From: Punica granatum
Taxonomy: Eukaryota > Streptophyta > Magnoliopsida > Myrtales > Lythraceae
Length of the DNA: 64,000 nt
Direction of reading: 5' to 3'
Assembly: GCF_007655135.1 (NCBI RefSeq)
Contig: NC_045132.1
Coordinates: 8,680,001-8,744,000, forward strand
Shown: positions 12,530 through 24,172 of the stretch, in pieces
How positions within the stretch are numbered: the stretch's first letter is position 1
Layout of the letters: the number at the start of each line of letters is the position of its first letter
Notes under the pieces: generated by a model
The model's input: the letters and a program-made list of their open reading frames with translations, nothing else
What the model was told of the DNA's origin: nothing
Database searches by the model: none
Translations under genes and position numbers: made by a program

Positions 12530-13560
12530 GCAAGAGAAATGAGGATGAACCTGCACGAGCGCCCCATTCGTGCTGAGGAGGATGACGAATTGGATCGGAG
12601 GATCGAGCAGATCATTGATACCCCGACTGGAGGTGGCGTTGGAGCGTAAGCTGGACGTGGTTGTAGATTGCCTAGCCGAGAGGATGAGAGCGCTAATGGA
12701 GGCTCGGTAGGAAGTTGACTTGAGGCGCGGCCGAGTCCCTAATGTGACTGCGAACTTGGAGGATGTAGAGTGTGATTCCTATTCTGAAGGGGACGCGACT
12801 GAGTATGCTGGAGGGGATCGTAAGAGAGGTCGGTTGCCGATCGCAGAAATAGACTAGAGGCGATGGGAGACGGGCCTTAAGACCGATATTCCTGAATTCC
12901 AAGAGGGCTTGCAGCCGAAGGAATTTCTAGATTGGCTAGCGACGGTGGAAGAGGTCTTGGAGTTCAAGGGGATTCCTGATGACAAGCGAGTACAGCTTGT
13001 GGCGACTCAACTGCGTGGTAGGGCGACGGCTTGGTAGCAGCAGGTGAAGTTTACCCGTAGTAAAATGGGCAAACCTAAGATTACATCATGGGAGAAGATG
13101 AAAAAACATTTGAGGGCTGCATTTCTGCCTTATAGCTTTTAGCGGATCATGTACCAATGCCTGCAGAACTTGAGGCAGGGCAGTAGGTCGGTGGACGATT
13201 ACACCGTCGAGTTTTACCAGTTGGTTACTCGTAATAAGCTTTAGGGAACCGAGGATCAGTTGGCGGCGAGATATATTGGCGGACTGAGAGTGCAGCTACA
13301 AGACACGATCAATTTGTTCGACCCTGTTAGCGTGTCTTCCGCCTATCAGGGGGCCCTGATTGTCGAGAGGCAGCAGAAGGGAGTGGGCAGCGAGGTGACC
13401 AGTGGAGGTGTCGCCGTTGCAGGAACTTGTGGAGTCGTCCGGGCTGGCGATGGCAGTGCTGTTCCTAGGCATCCGTCGGCCTGCCAACATTGGGTCGAGC
13501 AGTTGCGGAGCGAAGTGCTTCAAGCATAGAGAGCCCGGACATCGGCAGTCTGAGTGCGAA
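12530..13560 (+). pseudogene. Gypsy gag relic
   Basis: Fragments read FLDWLATVEEVLEFKGIPD, LVATQLRGRATAW, FLPYSF and [19 protein letters not shown]. These are the ordered hallmarks of the Retrotrans_gag domain (12900-13270). TAG stops interrupt it after ATAW (13036; W expected) and in FLPYSF-stop-RIMYQ (13139; Q expected). A degenerate zinc knuckle follows (CGAKCFKHREPGHRQSEC, 13507-13560) with H where the second C is expected. Confidence 0.88.
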
Positions 13561-13569
13561 AAGGGGGAA

Positions 13570-16500
13570 AAGAGGGTGATGTTTACCGAAGAGAATCCGT
13601 CTGATGATGCAGTTTTTGTAGCGGGAGATGATGGAGAGCCCGAGTTCGACGAGGAAGAGGAGATTGTGACAGAAGATGCGGTGCCCAATCTGGTGGTGAG
13701 GAGGTCTTGTATGACCCCGAGAGCTGCGGACAAAGATTGGCTATGTAACATCTTCCAGTCCATTTGCACCATCGAGGGTAAGGTCTGTCGTTTCATGATA
13801 GATTCGGGCAGCTGCGAGAACATTATGAGGCCGTGCAGAAGTTGGGCCTGCGTACTGCACAGCATCCAAACCGTATAAGCTGGCGTGGCTGAAGAAAGGA
13901 GATGAAATAAGTGTTTCGAAGCGTGCTCTGGTTACTTTATCTATTGGCTCTCGATATAGGGATTCTGTTTGGTGTGATGTTATTACTATGGATGCATGTC
14001 ACTTGTTGTAGGGGAGGCCTTAGCAATTTGATAGGGGCGTGAGCCATGCCGAAAGGACCAACAAATACAACTTTACGTACAAGGGTTGAAGATTGTACTG
14101 GTGCCGAACGGGGACTTTATCGAGTCCTGACTTGCGAATCTAGTTACCGAAACCAACCTGCTGTCCCTTGCCCGGTTTTAGGTGGAGTTGCATGATGCGG
14201 AGTTTATGTTTGCTTTCGTGGGCAGGGAGGTTGTGGAGGAAGACATTGCGTCTATTGAGTCCTTGCCGATTTTGAAAGAATTTCAGGATGTCTTTCCTGA
14301 GGAGCTGCCAAATGGACTACCACTTTTGTGGGACATCTAACACCATATCGGCATTCAGCCTGGTGCGTCCCTTCCGAACAAGCCATACTACAGGATGAGC
14401 CGGCTGAGCATGAGGAGTTGAGGAGACAGGTGGAGGAGCTGGTATCGAAAGGGTTCATTCAGGAGAGTATGAGCCCGTGTGCCATCCCAGTGCTTCTAGT
14501 AACCAAGAAGGATGGATCCTGGCGTATGTGTGTGGACAGCCGAGCCATCAATAAGATAACGGTCAGGTATCGTTTTCCCATTCTTCGTTTGGATGATCTG
14601 CTTGACTAGTTGAGTGGTGCTAGGATTTTACTAAGCTGGACTTGAAGAGCGGCAATCACCAGGTTTGGATTCGGGTTTGTGATGAGTGGAAGACCGCGTT
14701 CAAGACCAAGGAGGGGTTATATGAGGTTATATGAGTAGCTTGTAATGCCATTTGGGCCGTCAAATGCGCCGAATACGTTCATGAGAGTGATGAATCAGAT
14801 TCTGCGGCCTTTCATTGGCAGGTGCGTGGTTGTGTATTTTGATGACATCTTAATCTATAGCGTCGATCCCGAGCAACATCTAACCCACTTGTGCGAAGAA
14901 CTCTTTGTCCTTCGACACAAAAAACTTTATGCTGTATTGAAGAAATGTGTTTTTAAGAGGTCGGAAATTATTTTCCTTAGTTATATTGTTTCTGCTGATG
15001 GTTTGAGAGTTGACTCGTCCAAGGTCGAGACAGTCAGACAATGGCCTAGACCTGCGAATATTACTAAAGTCAGGAGCTTCCATGGTTTAGCCTTCTTCTA
15101 CAAGCAGTTTATTCCCACCTTCAGCAGTATTATGGCTCCCCTAACTGACTGCATGAAGTGCGGCAGATTCGAGTGGACTAAGGGTGCAGAAGTGGCATTC
15201 TAGAAGATCAATGAGCGTTTGACGATCGCCCCAATTCTTGTTCTGCCTGATTTTCAGCAACCCTTTAAGCTGCATTCTGATGCATCGAAGGTGGGGATTG
15301 TAGCAGTCTTGAGCCAGAGCAGCAGACCATTGCCTTCTTCAACGAGAAGCTAACAGGGGCAAAGGTGAGGTACAACACTTACAACGTGGAGTTTTATACT
15401 GTAGTGCAAGATGTGAAACACTGGCGGCATTATCTTTTCCACAAGGAGTTCATTTTGTATACCGACCATGAGGCCTTGAAACACCTCCATAGCCAGGATA
15501 AGGTGTCAGCCCATCATGCATTATGGGTGGCTTACTTGGAGCGTTTCACTTTCATGGTGAAGCACAAGAGCGGAGTCACTAATCGCGTTGCTGATGCTCT
15601 TAGTCGGAGGCGTAGCGTTCTAAGCAGGATGATAGTTGAGGTACCTAGCTTTAGTTCTTTTGCTGAGTTGCTTGAAGTCGACCTCAATTTTTCTATGGCA
15701 CTTGCTAGAGTTCGGGCTGGACAGAGAACAGAGTATGTGTTGTAGAATGGTTTTCTTTTCAAGGGTAATCAGTTCTGTATCCCTGACAATAGTTTGAGGG
15801 CCCACATTATTCAGCAGTTACACGGGGAGGGTCATGTGGGGAGAGACAAGACCTTGCATTTGGTCTAGACATCTTATTTTTGGCCTACGATTCGTAAGGA
15901 AGTGGAGAAGTACGTGCAGCACTGTAAGGTTTGTCAAGTGTCCAAGGGTACTGCAGCAAACGCGAGGTTGTACATGCCCCTGCCGATTCCCTCACAGCCA
16001 TGGGTGGATATCAATATGAATTTTGTGCTCGGCTTGCCCCGTACCCAGCAAGGCAATGATTATATATATGTGGTCGATAATAGGTTTTCTAAGATGACAC
16101 ACTTTATTCCGTGCAAGAAGACCATTGATGATGTGTGGGTTGCTCAGTTGTATTTTCGAGAGGTATACCGTTTGCATGGTCTGCATGTCTCTACTGTGTC
16201 TGACAGGGACACCCGTTTCCTAAGGCACTTCGGGCAGAGCCTCTGGAAGATGGTGAACACCTAGCTGAACTTCAGTATGGCTTATCACTCGCAGACAGAT
16301 GGGCAGACAGAGGTGATCAACAGGTCCTTGGGCAATCTGTTGAGGGGTTTAGTAGGGGAGCACATGAAGAGCTGGGACCAGAAGTTGAGTCAGGCAGAGT
16401 TTGCGCACAATCACGCTGTTAATCGCAGCACCGGCTTCAGTCCCTTACAGGAGGTGTACTTCATTAATCCCAGGGGTCCCCTTGATCTGTCACCCATGCC

Positions 16501-16945
16501 GGATAAGACCAGGGTCCATGGGAAGGCAACTGACTTCATTCACATGCTGTAAGAGATTCATGAGGCAGTGCAGAATAATTTGGAGAAGGCTACCGGGAAA
16601 TATAAGACCACTGCTGACCGAAGGAGAAGACACGTAGAGTTCGAAGTTTGCGATTTTGTCTGGACTTTCTTTACCAAGGATTGTTTTTCTACTAGTGACT
16701 ACCACAAGCTCGCAGACACAAAGATTGGTCATGTGGAGGTTGTAAAGAAAATCAATTCGAATGCCTATTGGCTTAAGCTTCCCAGCCACATTCGCACTGC
16801 CGATGTGTTTAATGTGAAGTATTTGATTTCTTACGCAAATGATAGCTCGGATGATGACAATTCGAGGGCGAATTCTCTCCACCTATGGGAGAATGATGCA
16901 ACAGAAGACGTGACAAATCGGTATCTCGAGAAAAACAGGTTTTGA
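13570..16945 (+). pseudogene. Gypsy pol relic: protease, RT, RNase H, integrase
   Basis: Protease: CRFMIDSGSCENIM near 13790 keeps the DSG triad. [22 protein letters not shown] (14430-14490), [18 protein letters not shown], then after a stop [13 protein letters not shown] and the catalytic YFDDILIY at about 14837. RNase H: QPFKLHSDASKVGIV near 15260, ILYTDHEALKHLHSQ near 15455. Integrase: HVGRDKTLHLV then CKVCQVSKG (zinc finger), the core PWVDINMNFVLGLPRTQ (about 16000-16260), and a C-terminal part ending DVTNRYLEKNRF at 16942. Stops at 14608, 14731, 15202, 15744, 15867, 16262 and 16550, plus a frame loss between 13878 and 14328, kill the frame. Confidence 0.92.
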
Positions 16946-17361
16946 CGACTCTGTCTCGAGGGAAACGGCATCCGGGGCAATTTTATGTTATTTGGGCGTT
17001 TTGTAAATTTTAGGGAAAACTTTATTTCTTTCGTTGTAATTTCGTTTAATCTTATTTAAGCGATGTAAGCCATAGGGCTAAACGGTTGTTTTTGGATCAT
17101 TTAATAAAGTTTGGAGCTACCGTGCTCTTTCGACCATTCTTGGATTCGATTCGAGTTGGATGTCGATTTCCTAGGAATTCGAAGAATCAATAGGGGATTG
17201 AATATTGTAGTTCCGGTATTCTGCAAAATCAACGGATCGCGTGTAGGCTGTTTCATATAAGCATCAAATTTTACAAAAGATGACACTCTGAATTATCCTA
17301 TTTTTTCTTCGCATGATTGTTCAATCCAACACAATGCAAGGCTTTCACCTTAGCTCAAGAG
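16946..17361 (+). other. 3' flank of gypsy element, no gene seen
   Basis: Non-coding sequence after the integrase end. It may hold part of a 3' LTR (TTTAAGCGATGTAAGCC followed by ATTTAATAAAG near 17100 resembles a polyadenylation region), but no matching 5' LTR was found. Confidence 0.4.
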
Positions 17362-17481
17362 TGTACAGACCCGAATGTGGACTCTTGTCGGGGCCCGCAT
17401 GAGCGCTTTTGGATTGCGTAGCTTGGGAGTGTTCACCTTCTCGGGGATGCGTGACGGACTTGCGTGAGAATGAGTCGCCAT

Positions 17482-17517
17482 TTATCATTTTACGACCCGA
17501 AGGTCGAGGGCCGATAA
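17482..17517 (-). other. Conserved two-stem hairpin, copy A
   Basis: Outer stem TTATC (17482-17486) with GATAA (17513-17517). Inner stem CGACC (17493-17497) with GGTCG (17502-17506) around a 4-nt loop. On the element's sense strand the loop is TTCG. About 120 bp from the LTR 3' end. Confidence 0.65.
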
Positions 17518-19925
17518 GTTATCCAGGTCTAGGGGTATGAAACACCTAGTTTTCCTAAGGCATTGGTCTGTGGAACTGGAAAGTCCGAGTTCGGGGGTTC
17601 ACCTTACGTGCTGGCCTATATCTCGCACGCCCTTTCGGTACTCTAGCTTGCTAGACTTGCATGTTTTAATTATTTACCATGTGAATTAAGTTGTGCTCGA
17701 CTCGCACGTTTTGACATCAGAAATTTGGTGAACTAAACGATGTCAGTTGAGTGGCCGAGAGAGAAGTAAGCCCGTATGTCGGGGAATCGGTTCACTATCT
17801 TGCGTTACAGTTCATCAAACTATGATGTTTTGAATTCCCGTGTGAACTAGAATCGCAAAATCTTGGGATTACTCTTGTCTAGGCAAGCATTGGACCGATT
17901 CGATTAATTCGACTCTCGGACCGTTCGCTCACTGATTGGGATTCTTACAGAATGAATGTATAAAATAAAATCTTTACAATGCTATCAAAATACAACAAAT
18001 TACAAATAGCAAATGATAGAATCCCAGTTAGTTCGCGTTCGGTTGTTATTTCGCTCCGACTCACCGTGAGTTCAGGGAAAAATCGAAAAAATTAAAATTC
18101 AACATGCACTCTCAGTGAATAGGGTGTTGGACCCTGTGATCGATGGTTAGGGCGTTGAACCCTAAGTGCAATGCGTCCTATGGGTCAGGCTCAACTCGCA
18201 TGAACAAACAAGAGCAAAAAAATAACAAACAACATGTAGATTGAAGACAATGTGTTTGTTATTGTCAAGTGTATGTGGATTAACAAGTTATTGACCCAGG
18301 TGTATTTTTGCAAGCAAATGCCATATGCTAAACAAGCAATCGTGCAAAACGTTTTTCATTCGGCTTTACTTTGAGAACTTGACAAATAGAGTCAAATGTT
18401 GTGTGTATGGATTGCTTTTACAGTTGTTCTGTATTGTGACACTGAAATTTCACTAAATTAGCCAAACTTGTGTTTTGACTCTAGATTTGGAACCTAGAGT
18501 TCCGCCTAACCATTATCTAGTATTTGGTTAGGTCGAGTGAAATGTTAATAAGCGTTTTGCATGTTTTGTGACAAAGATAATTGTTCTAGTTACCCGAGTC
18601 TACAATAAGATGACAAAAACTCATCAATGGATAAGAAAATGCTTTGCAAATGAACTTACACCTCAACATGTAGCTTATTCTTATCTTGATACCGTAGTGT
18701 TTCTGTTAAGCTAACCCTAGGGGTGTCGCTGAATTGTGAAAATGTGATTTTGCCCTTTATTTGAAATTTTTTTTCAAAAAAGGGAAACATCGCAGTGTGG
18801 GCCACCTTAGCCTGTAGCCGGTGTCGACCAACTCCCTGGATCGTCCAAGGTTGTGCAAGAACCCCGAAAAAACTAAAGAACCGATCGATCTAACCGGAAG
18901 TGATCTAGAAAGATCTTATGTATCCTGACCTGAGTTACCTAGTCCCTAGATGGCGGATGAGACTGTAAAAAATCGGGTCAGACCGTTGGTGGGTTGGGTT
19001 TTGGGCTGTTTTTCGTTGAACAGACCCGAAAGGCACAAACAGACCCGGTTGGAACACTGAATAGAGCCGACTGGCACAAGTAGGGTCAGACGTCACCGTA
19101 GAGGCTCCTGATGGAATTTTGAGGTAAGGTCAGCGGCCCTGGGTAGCCAAGGGACCCCTCTAGGTGACCGTGGTGGTCGTTTGCCCCCAGAGTTATTGGG
19201 TCGACCCGTATAGTCCTGCAAAAATCACGAAAAATAGAGTGTGTCTTGGAAACTGGCCCTACTGGGCAGTTTTCGGGTCGGAATTCACCATGGTGGATCC
19301 CGATGGAATTTTGATGCAAGGTCAACGGCTCCCAACTCCTAACTCACCTCCAGAGGTGACTGTGGTGGTCATTTTCCAAAAAGAATCTCGGATTGACCTG
19401 ATCTGCAAGAAAAGCGAAAGAACAGTCAGAAATTTCGACCCCACTGGGCAGTCGGGCTGTTTCTTCATGCTGAGCTAAAACCAACGGGTTTTTCTTGGAT
19501 TTATTGACTCCTTGACACCCTAGGGTTGTGTGGGGAGGTGTTTGTTGGGTTTTGACAACTCAGATCGACCCGAAAAGGCTTGAAACTCGGGTTGAAAATT
19601 TTGACCTGAGAAGAGCAAATCTCAGGTTCGGTTCTGTAGTGGCTGTTCCGATAGGTTAGAGGCTTCAAATTTAAAATCTAAGCTCGGAAATGGATAGAGG
19701 AGGTAAAAAACATATGAGATATGAAGTTTGGTGAATTTTGGATTTAAGCCGGGATGGTAAATACTATGATTTCGACTTAAGTTTTTGGTGTTCTTGCTTG
19801 GTTTTTGCTTGCTATTAATGGCTATAGTTTTGCTGTTTGCTTGAGGGAGCTTGAGAGCTTTTGAAGAGTGAGAAATGCTAGAGAGATGGCATCAAGTGAG
19901 TTGTGATTAAGTTAATGACATAAAT

Positions 19926-19937
19926 GATATATATAGG
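19926..19937 (-). promoter_or_regulatory. TATA-like box of giant LTR A
   Basis: On the minus strand CCTATATATATC. It lies about 1.6 kb inside the LTR start, the same place as in copies B and F and near the place in C. Confidence 0.45.
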
Positions 19938-21599
19938 TAAAGATTAAGTGCAATTAAGTGAGAAAAAGACTTGATTAATGGCATGGATTAGGGGGGATTC
20001 AAATTTTTAATGAAGATGGGGATGAAGACTTCTTGAAATGCATTAATGAAGAAGAGCCAAATGCATTGATGGTGAAGTGAAGTTGGAGTGTTGAAGTAAG
20101 ATTGTAGGCTTGATAATTTTGAAGAAGGATAAGGGCAAGTTGCATGGAGAGGAAGACAATGAGATGGGCGGCATTCATGAGGGTTACGGCTGGTCATGGA
20201 GGAGCCGTGGGCCCCACGGTCCTTGAGGGAAGTTTAGGACAAAGTTCGGGTTTCGATTGATCACGTGTTCGAGGTTCGTGGCTCAAACGAATATTGAATT
20301 GTCAATATGCGCGTAAAAGCGGTTCAAATAAGCCCGAAATCATCCCTTTTGCCCAAAAGAATAGTCGTGTGGTTTTTGGACTCGGAAGCCGGTTTTGCCT
20401 GTTTCAACCGATCAGAGCAAAATTAGCCGTTTCTGAATGCCTTTCTCATGTCTACATTCAGAATTGGTCGTTTTGACGGGCATTGTCAATCAGATTGAAT
20501 AATCGACCCTTAAGCCGGTACTGCAAATGTGAAGCCGGAGACATCCTAGGAGTCTGAAGCCGGATTTCTCAGAATGCTTTTTGAGTTGCTTGGATGATTC
20601 GAAGATCGCTGCGATCTCTGCTCGTTGAGAACGGACTTCGAAGGATTGAAAAAGTGCATCTGAAACCCTAAAAGCACTGTTTGAGAGCCTAGATGGGTTG
20701 TGAGATTCCGTTTGAGGATTTCACTTTGAGCGTTGGGATGAGTGGCACTAGATTGGCCAACCATCCGGCGTCATGTTTCCGTAAAAAGGACCTTCGGTTA
20801 TGAATTTCCATTGAAAACGGTATTTTCTTCCATTCGAAGGTCATTCGGGAAACTGAAAGGGATATTACAGTCTGATTTGCCTAATTGCGTCCGTCCGCTG
20901 TAGTTTTTGGGGCAATGCATTGCTAACTTGGATTGCCGATGTTTTGTCAAAGCAGTCTCCAGATATGATTTTCCGTTGAGGAGTATGCTTGTTATGCCGT
21001 TCGGGAGTCATTCGAGGTGTCTGCATGACTTCCGAAGAGCAATCTGAAGCAATGCTCATGTTCTGCATAATTATTGGATGTGGTTGTGTCTGACATTTGG
21101 CATTAACTTTTCTCTGAGAAACCGGCATTAACTTTTCTCTGTATACAAAAAGTTGTTCTCTATTGAGCAGATGATCTGCAAAATACGTTTGAAGACACTT
21201 TTCATATATTTGGCACTGATGTGGATTTTTGGAGTCCAATATTGGCTATCTTCTGATGGTCGAGTGAACTATCGGAAAATAGGACTATCCGTAGTGTATT
21301 TTGAAAATGCCGGTTTGGATACCGTCTGGGCTCCCTGCTTACTTTGTATGTTGCTGGATGATTCTGTATGTTTTTCTATCATGTGCTTGAATCATTTGCC
21401 TATCTCTGTTGACTTGAGAACGAATAACAATTTGCTACTCTGTCGAGCTTTCTTCTGCATGGATGCTCAAGTCGTAGTCTGAATTGCTATTGATAGGTAT
21501 CGCTTAAATTTGTGAGCCAAAATGGGATATTGACAGCAAGAGAAATGAACTTTTCACCGAAGATATTTCTGTGACAAACAAAAGAATTTTCCTATGAGT

Positions 21600-21690
21600 A
21601 CAGTTGTATTCTGGCATAGTAGAGATGCAGGCTCGATGACGGTCCACGAGAGGAATGTCCATTGCTTGAGGAACCTGCATCATCAAAATA
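21600..21690 (-). other. Possible terminal exon of unidentified minus-strand gene
   Basis: On the minus strand a pyrimidine/TGATGATGCAG acceptor-like junction precedes an open stretch reading SSSNGHSSRGPSSSLHLYYA in one frame, ending in a stop, or VPQAMDIPLVDRHRACISTM in another. It lies downstream of the exon-like segments at 22214-22871 on the same strand. Weak on its own. Confidence 0.2.
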
Positions 21691-22213
21691 AAAAAGCACT
21701 CCAAACACTCAGCTCGATGAATGAGAGAACCTCAACAGAAAACTCTAAAAGCTCATAAGAAGAAAGCTCGAAACTTGTATCGCTAAGGCTAAACCCTACA
21801 TGTCATGTACTTCAGAAAATTCAACTCAGGTCACTCTAACAAGAGCACCTTGCGATGACAGATTAAAAATTCAAAAAATTGAAAGACATATGAAACAGCC
21901 CGTCATCATAAGTTCATGAATTTGTAACATTCCAGGCCCGGGGACCTTAGAGATGGATAATAATTTAATAATAATCGATGAGGAATAGCATGTACAACAA
22001 TTTGTAACAAATACAAGAGCTCATTAATTTCTCCTTTTAAGCTTCTTGTCAATATAAACACTACTGGAACTAAGATCTTGATGGAAGCATACATACAGCA
22101 GCTATAGCTTCAGTACATGAATTACATAAATGTGCTCGCAACAAAGAGATGTGCATAAATGGCGAGAAAAGTCTAAGAGGTAAGATTTAGAAAGAATAAC
22201 GGGGCACTAATAC

Positions 22214-22871
22214 CTTGGAAGCAACAAGCACCTTAACATGGGCACACGCAAATGGAGCTGCATCTGGGATTTCAGAGTACGACACAACCAGTAAGAATAA
22301 AATTAGAATCAACATCGCCAGTTTCCAGTTAAACTTTTCACGGCTTGCTTGAAGAAAAAAAGAAAAAGCTACATAGCAGTGGAGCATGTGCAACATATTT
22401 CGCCTTTAGTCTTAAAATTACTGAATTCTCAAGCATCATTCACCAATTTCCATTGGACGATTCACTCCCTAGTGCACCTATGATCATGCTAAACAACCTT
22501 AGGAAGTCTCTCCACAGGTTCGGTGGCTGAACACAAATTTCTCATGCCAGTTGTAAGTACAGTAGGATGTTTTGATTCATGAAGAACTACGATAAGGGCA
22601 GATCTTGTTACCTTTTCAGCAAAGGTTGTGATGCTGATGGACTGTGGACAATAAGGATCACTGAAGATCTCGATAAGTTTAGTGGCTTTAGACTGGCAAA
22701 ACATGAAAGATAATGCATGCATAGCGTGTGTGGGCAGCTTATTTGATGAGATTTAAATCATTTATTCAGGCAGTTAAAACCACTGTGAAGATACAACATT
22801 TGATCTTCACTTGACATTGTCCTTATTTGTCTTATTAACCTAGTTGTATCTCTCTCATAGCTGCTGAAATC
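22214..22871 (-). CDS. Putative exons of an unidentified gene (minus strand)
   Basis: Three exon-like pieces on the minus strand have plausible splice borders. The first is 22871-22781 (after ATTCAG; DFSSYERDTTRLIRQIRTMS...), the second 22692-22612 (after TTGCCAG, before GTAACA; SKATKLIEIFSDPYCPQSIS...), 81 nt and open throughout. The third is about 22344-22214 (before GTATTAG; REKFNWKLAMLILILFLLVV...), which contains a 15-residue hydrophobic stretch that could be a membrane segment. I do not recognise the family. The remaining exons are not found; a hAT MITE lies just upstream and giant LTR A about 0.7 kb downstream. It may be a live gene, a fragment, or chance. Confidence 0.3.
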
Positions 22872-22993
22872 CTGAATTGGGGAAATTACAGAAACTACAA
22901 TTGAGTAACTAAGAAAAAGAAGACATGATAAAGACAGTATATTAGATAATAAGAAAGACCGAATATTGGAAACTTCAATTATCATATTATAGC

Positions 22994-23547
22994 CATTGTT
23001 ATCAGAACCGGACCGGACCGGCCGGTTCGACCGGTCGGACCGGGAACTGGCACCAAGTCCGGTCCGGTTCGCCTAAAAACCGAAATGGCAGCTTTGAACC
23101 GCCGGACCCATTGAACCGGCCGGTTTTAAGCAAAATTTCATTAAACCGGCCGGTTCTATGGGTTTTTATGGGTTTCCTATTTAATGTAAAAATTGGTTGG
23201 TTGTGTAAGGATTTGAACTCATGACTCTTGCTTTTCATATTAGCATACTACCAACCAAGCCACCATCATTTTTTGTTCTTTTAACTCTACTTTTAAGTAC
23301 TTATTAAAATAAAATATTTATTTTGAAGTAAGAAATATTAAATATAGATACTTTCTTATACTATTGTTATATTTCTTTAAAATCATCATACTTTTATCTT
23401 AATTATCATAATTTTTTTAATAATATGAATATTTATTTTATTTTAAATAAACGAGCGGTCCGACCCATCGAACCCCCGGTTGGACCCATAAACCCATGAT
23501 CCCGTACCCCTTCCGGTTCATCATCCGGTCCGGTTCTGATAACACTG
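22994..23547. mobile_element. hAT-type MITE with 8-bp target duplication
   Basis: The 554-bp element has terminal inverted repeats of about 22 bp (CA-T/G-TGTTATCAGAACCGGA... and its complement ending TCTGATAACACTG). It is flanked by perfect 8-bp duplications ATTATAGC at 22986-22993 and 23548-23555, the hAT hallmark. The sub-terminal region is rich in CCGG words that can pair across the element. It has no transposase. A tRNA-like segment lies inside. Confidence 0.9.
23195..23265 (-). other. tRNA-like segment with A- and B-box motifs inside the MITE
   Basis: On the minus strand TGGCTTGGTTGG (23262-23251) matches a pol III A box at 11 of 12 positions of TRGCNNAGYNGG, and AGTTCAAATCC (23219-23209) matches the B box GGTTCGANTCC closely. 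The spacing is tRNA-like. I do not claim a functional tRNA: the acceptor and anticodon arms were not folded. Confidence 0.4.
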
Positions 23548-23555
23548 ATTATAGC

Positions 23556-24172
23556 ACAAAGATAAAACAGAATCAGAAACTTGAAAAATGACTAAACTAA
23601 ACACACTCCAACTGTTTAGAAATGATTTAACCAATGCATGTATGTGGCATCATGAGTAAAAACAAAAGCATTGCACCTCAGGAATCAACATATAGTTATC
23701 GGATTACAAAGTCACAGAATTTCACTACCAAAACAGAAGAGCAAGAATAAGAAAATCATAAGATAAAAATATACTGAAACAATTACAAAATACTGTTGTC
23801 AAGGATGCTAACATATGAAAGCACTCACAGCATGACATTGTGAATCAAAGAAGTAACAGCGAAAAGAGTGGCATTTCATATTGCATTGAGATAAAGAAAC
23901 GTTCAGGAATGTCATCATTTAGTAATTCTCGAATCAAGAAAAGCTCCCTACAATAAGAAAATAATCAAGCACCTAAAAGGGAGCTTCATTTACCAAAATC
24001 AAGTAAAGTAATCAAGGTAACATAAATTCCTCATAAATATCAAGGTAATGCAAATATTAATTTTTTCCTTTTATCATCAGATCAAATTCAATCTTTTGTT
24101 CCCATTGAATAAATGATTACATAGTAGACTAATCTTTGACCCATTTTCCTCCTATCAAAACTTCCAAAAGGA
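23556..24172. other. AT-rich intergenic DNA
   Basis: Nothing recognisable on either strand between the MITE and the PPR relic. Confidence 0.5.

Larger units (their letters stand above)
12458..17000 (+). mobile_element. Ty3/gypsy retrotransposon body, decayed
   Basis: On the plus strand the domains are gag, zinc knuckle, aspartic protease, RT, RNase H, integrase (H2C2 zinc finger, core, C-terminal domain): the gypsy order with integrase last. Integrase and RT wording ([44 protein letters not shown]) resembles the chromovirus side of the family, though I see no chromodomain after integrase. I could not find matching LTRs, a primer-binding site or target duplications, so the outer limits are those of the recognisable coding part. 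Confidence 0.9.
17362..21537 (-). mobile_element. Giant solo LTR, copy A
   Basis: In LTR orientation (minus strand) it starts at GTCAATATCCCATTTTGG, a decayed version of the family start TGTCAGCACC, and ends CGGGTCTGTACA at 17362. AAGAG flanks both sides (17357-17361 and 21538-21542), with two bases (GC) beyond the expected ACA end. No coding capacity. Compared with copy B it lacks about 1.2 kb (B 26475-27648), the break falling at a shared ACCTAGTCC. It keeps the TATA-like box, minisatellite and 3' hairpin described in the findings. A solo LTR is the simplest reading; a LARD-type non-autonomous element is possible. Confidence 0.8.

Noticed and set aside
13296..13865. 189-codon minus-strand frame
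   Set aside because: It is antisense to the gypsy gag/protease relic, whose plus-strand reading has clear family motifs.
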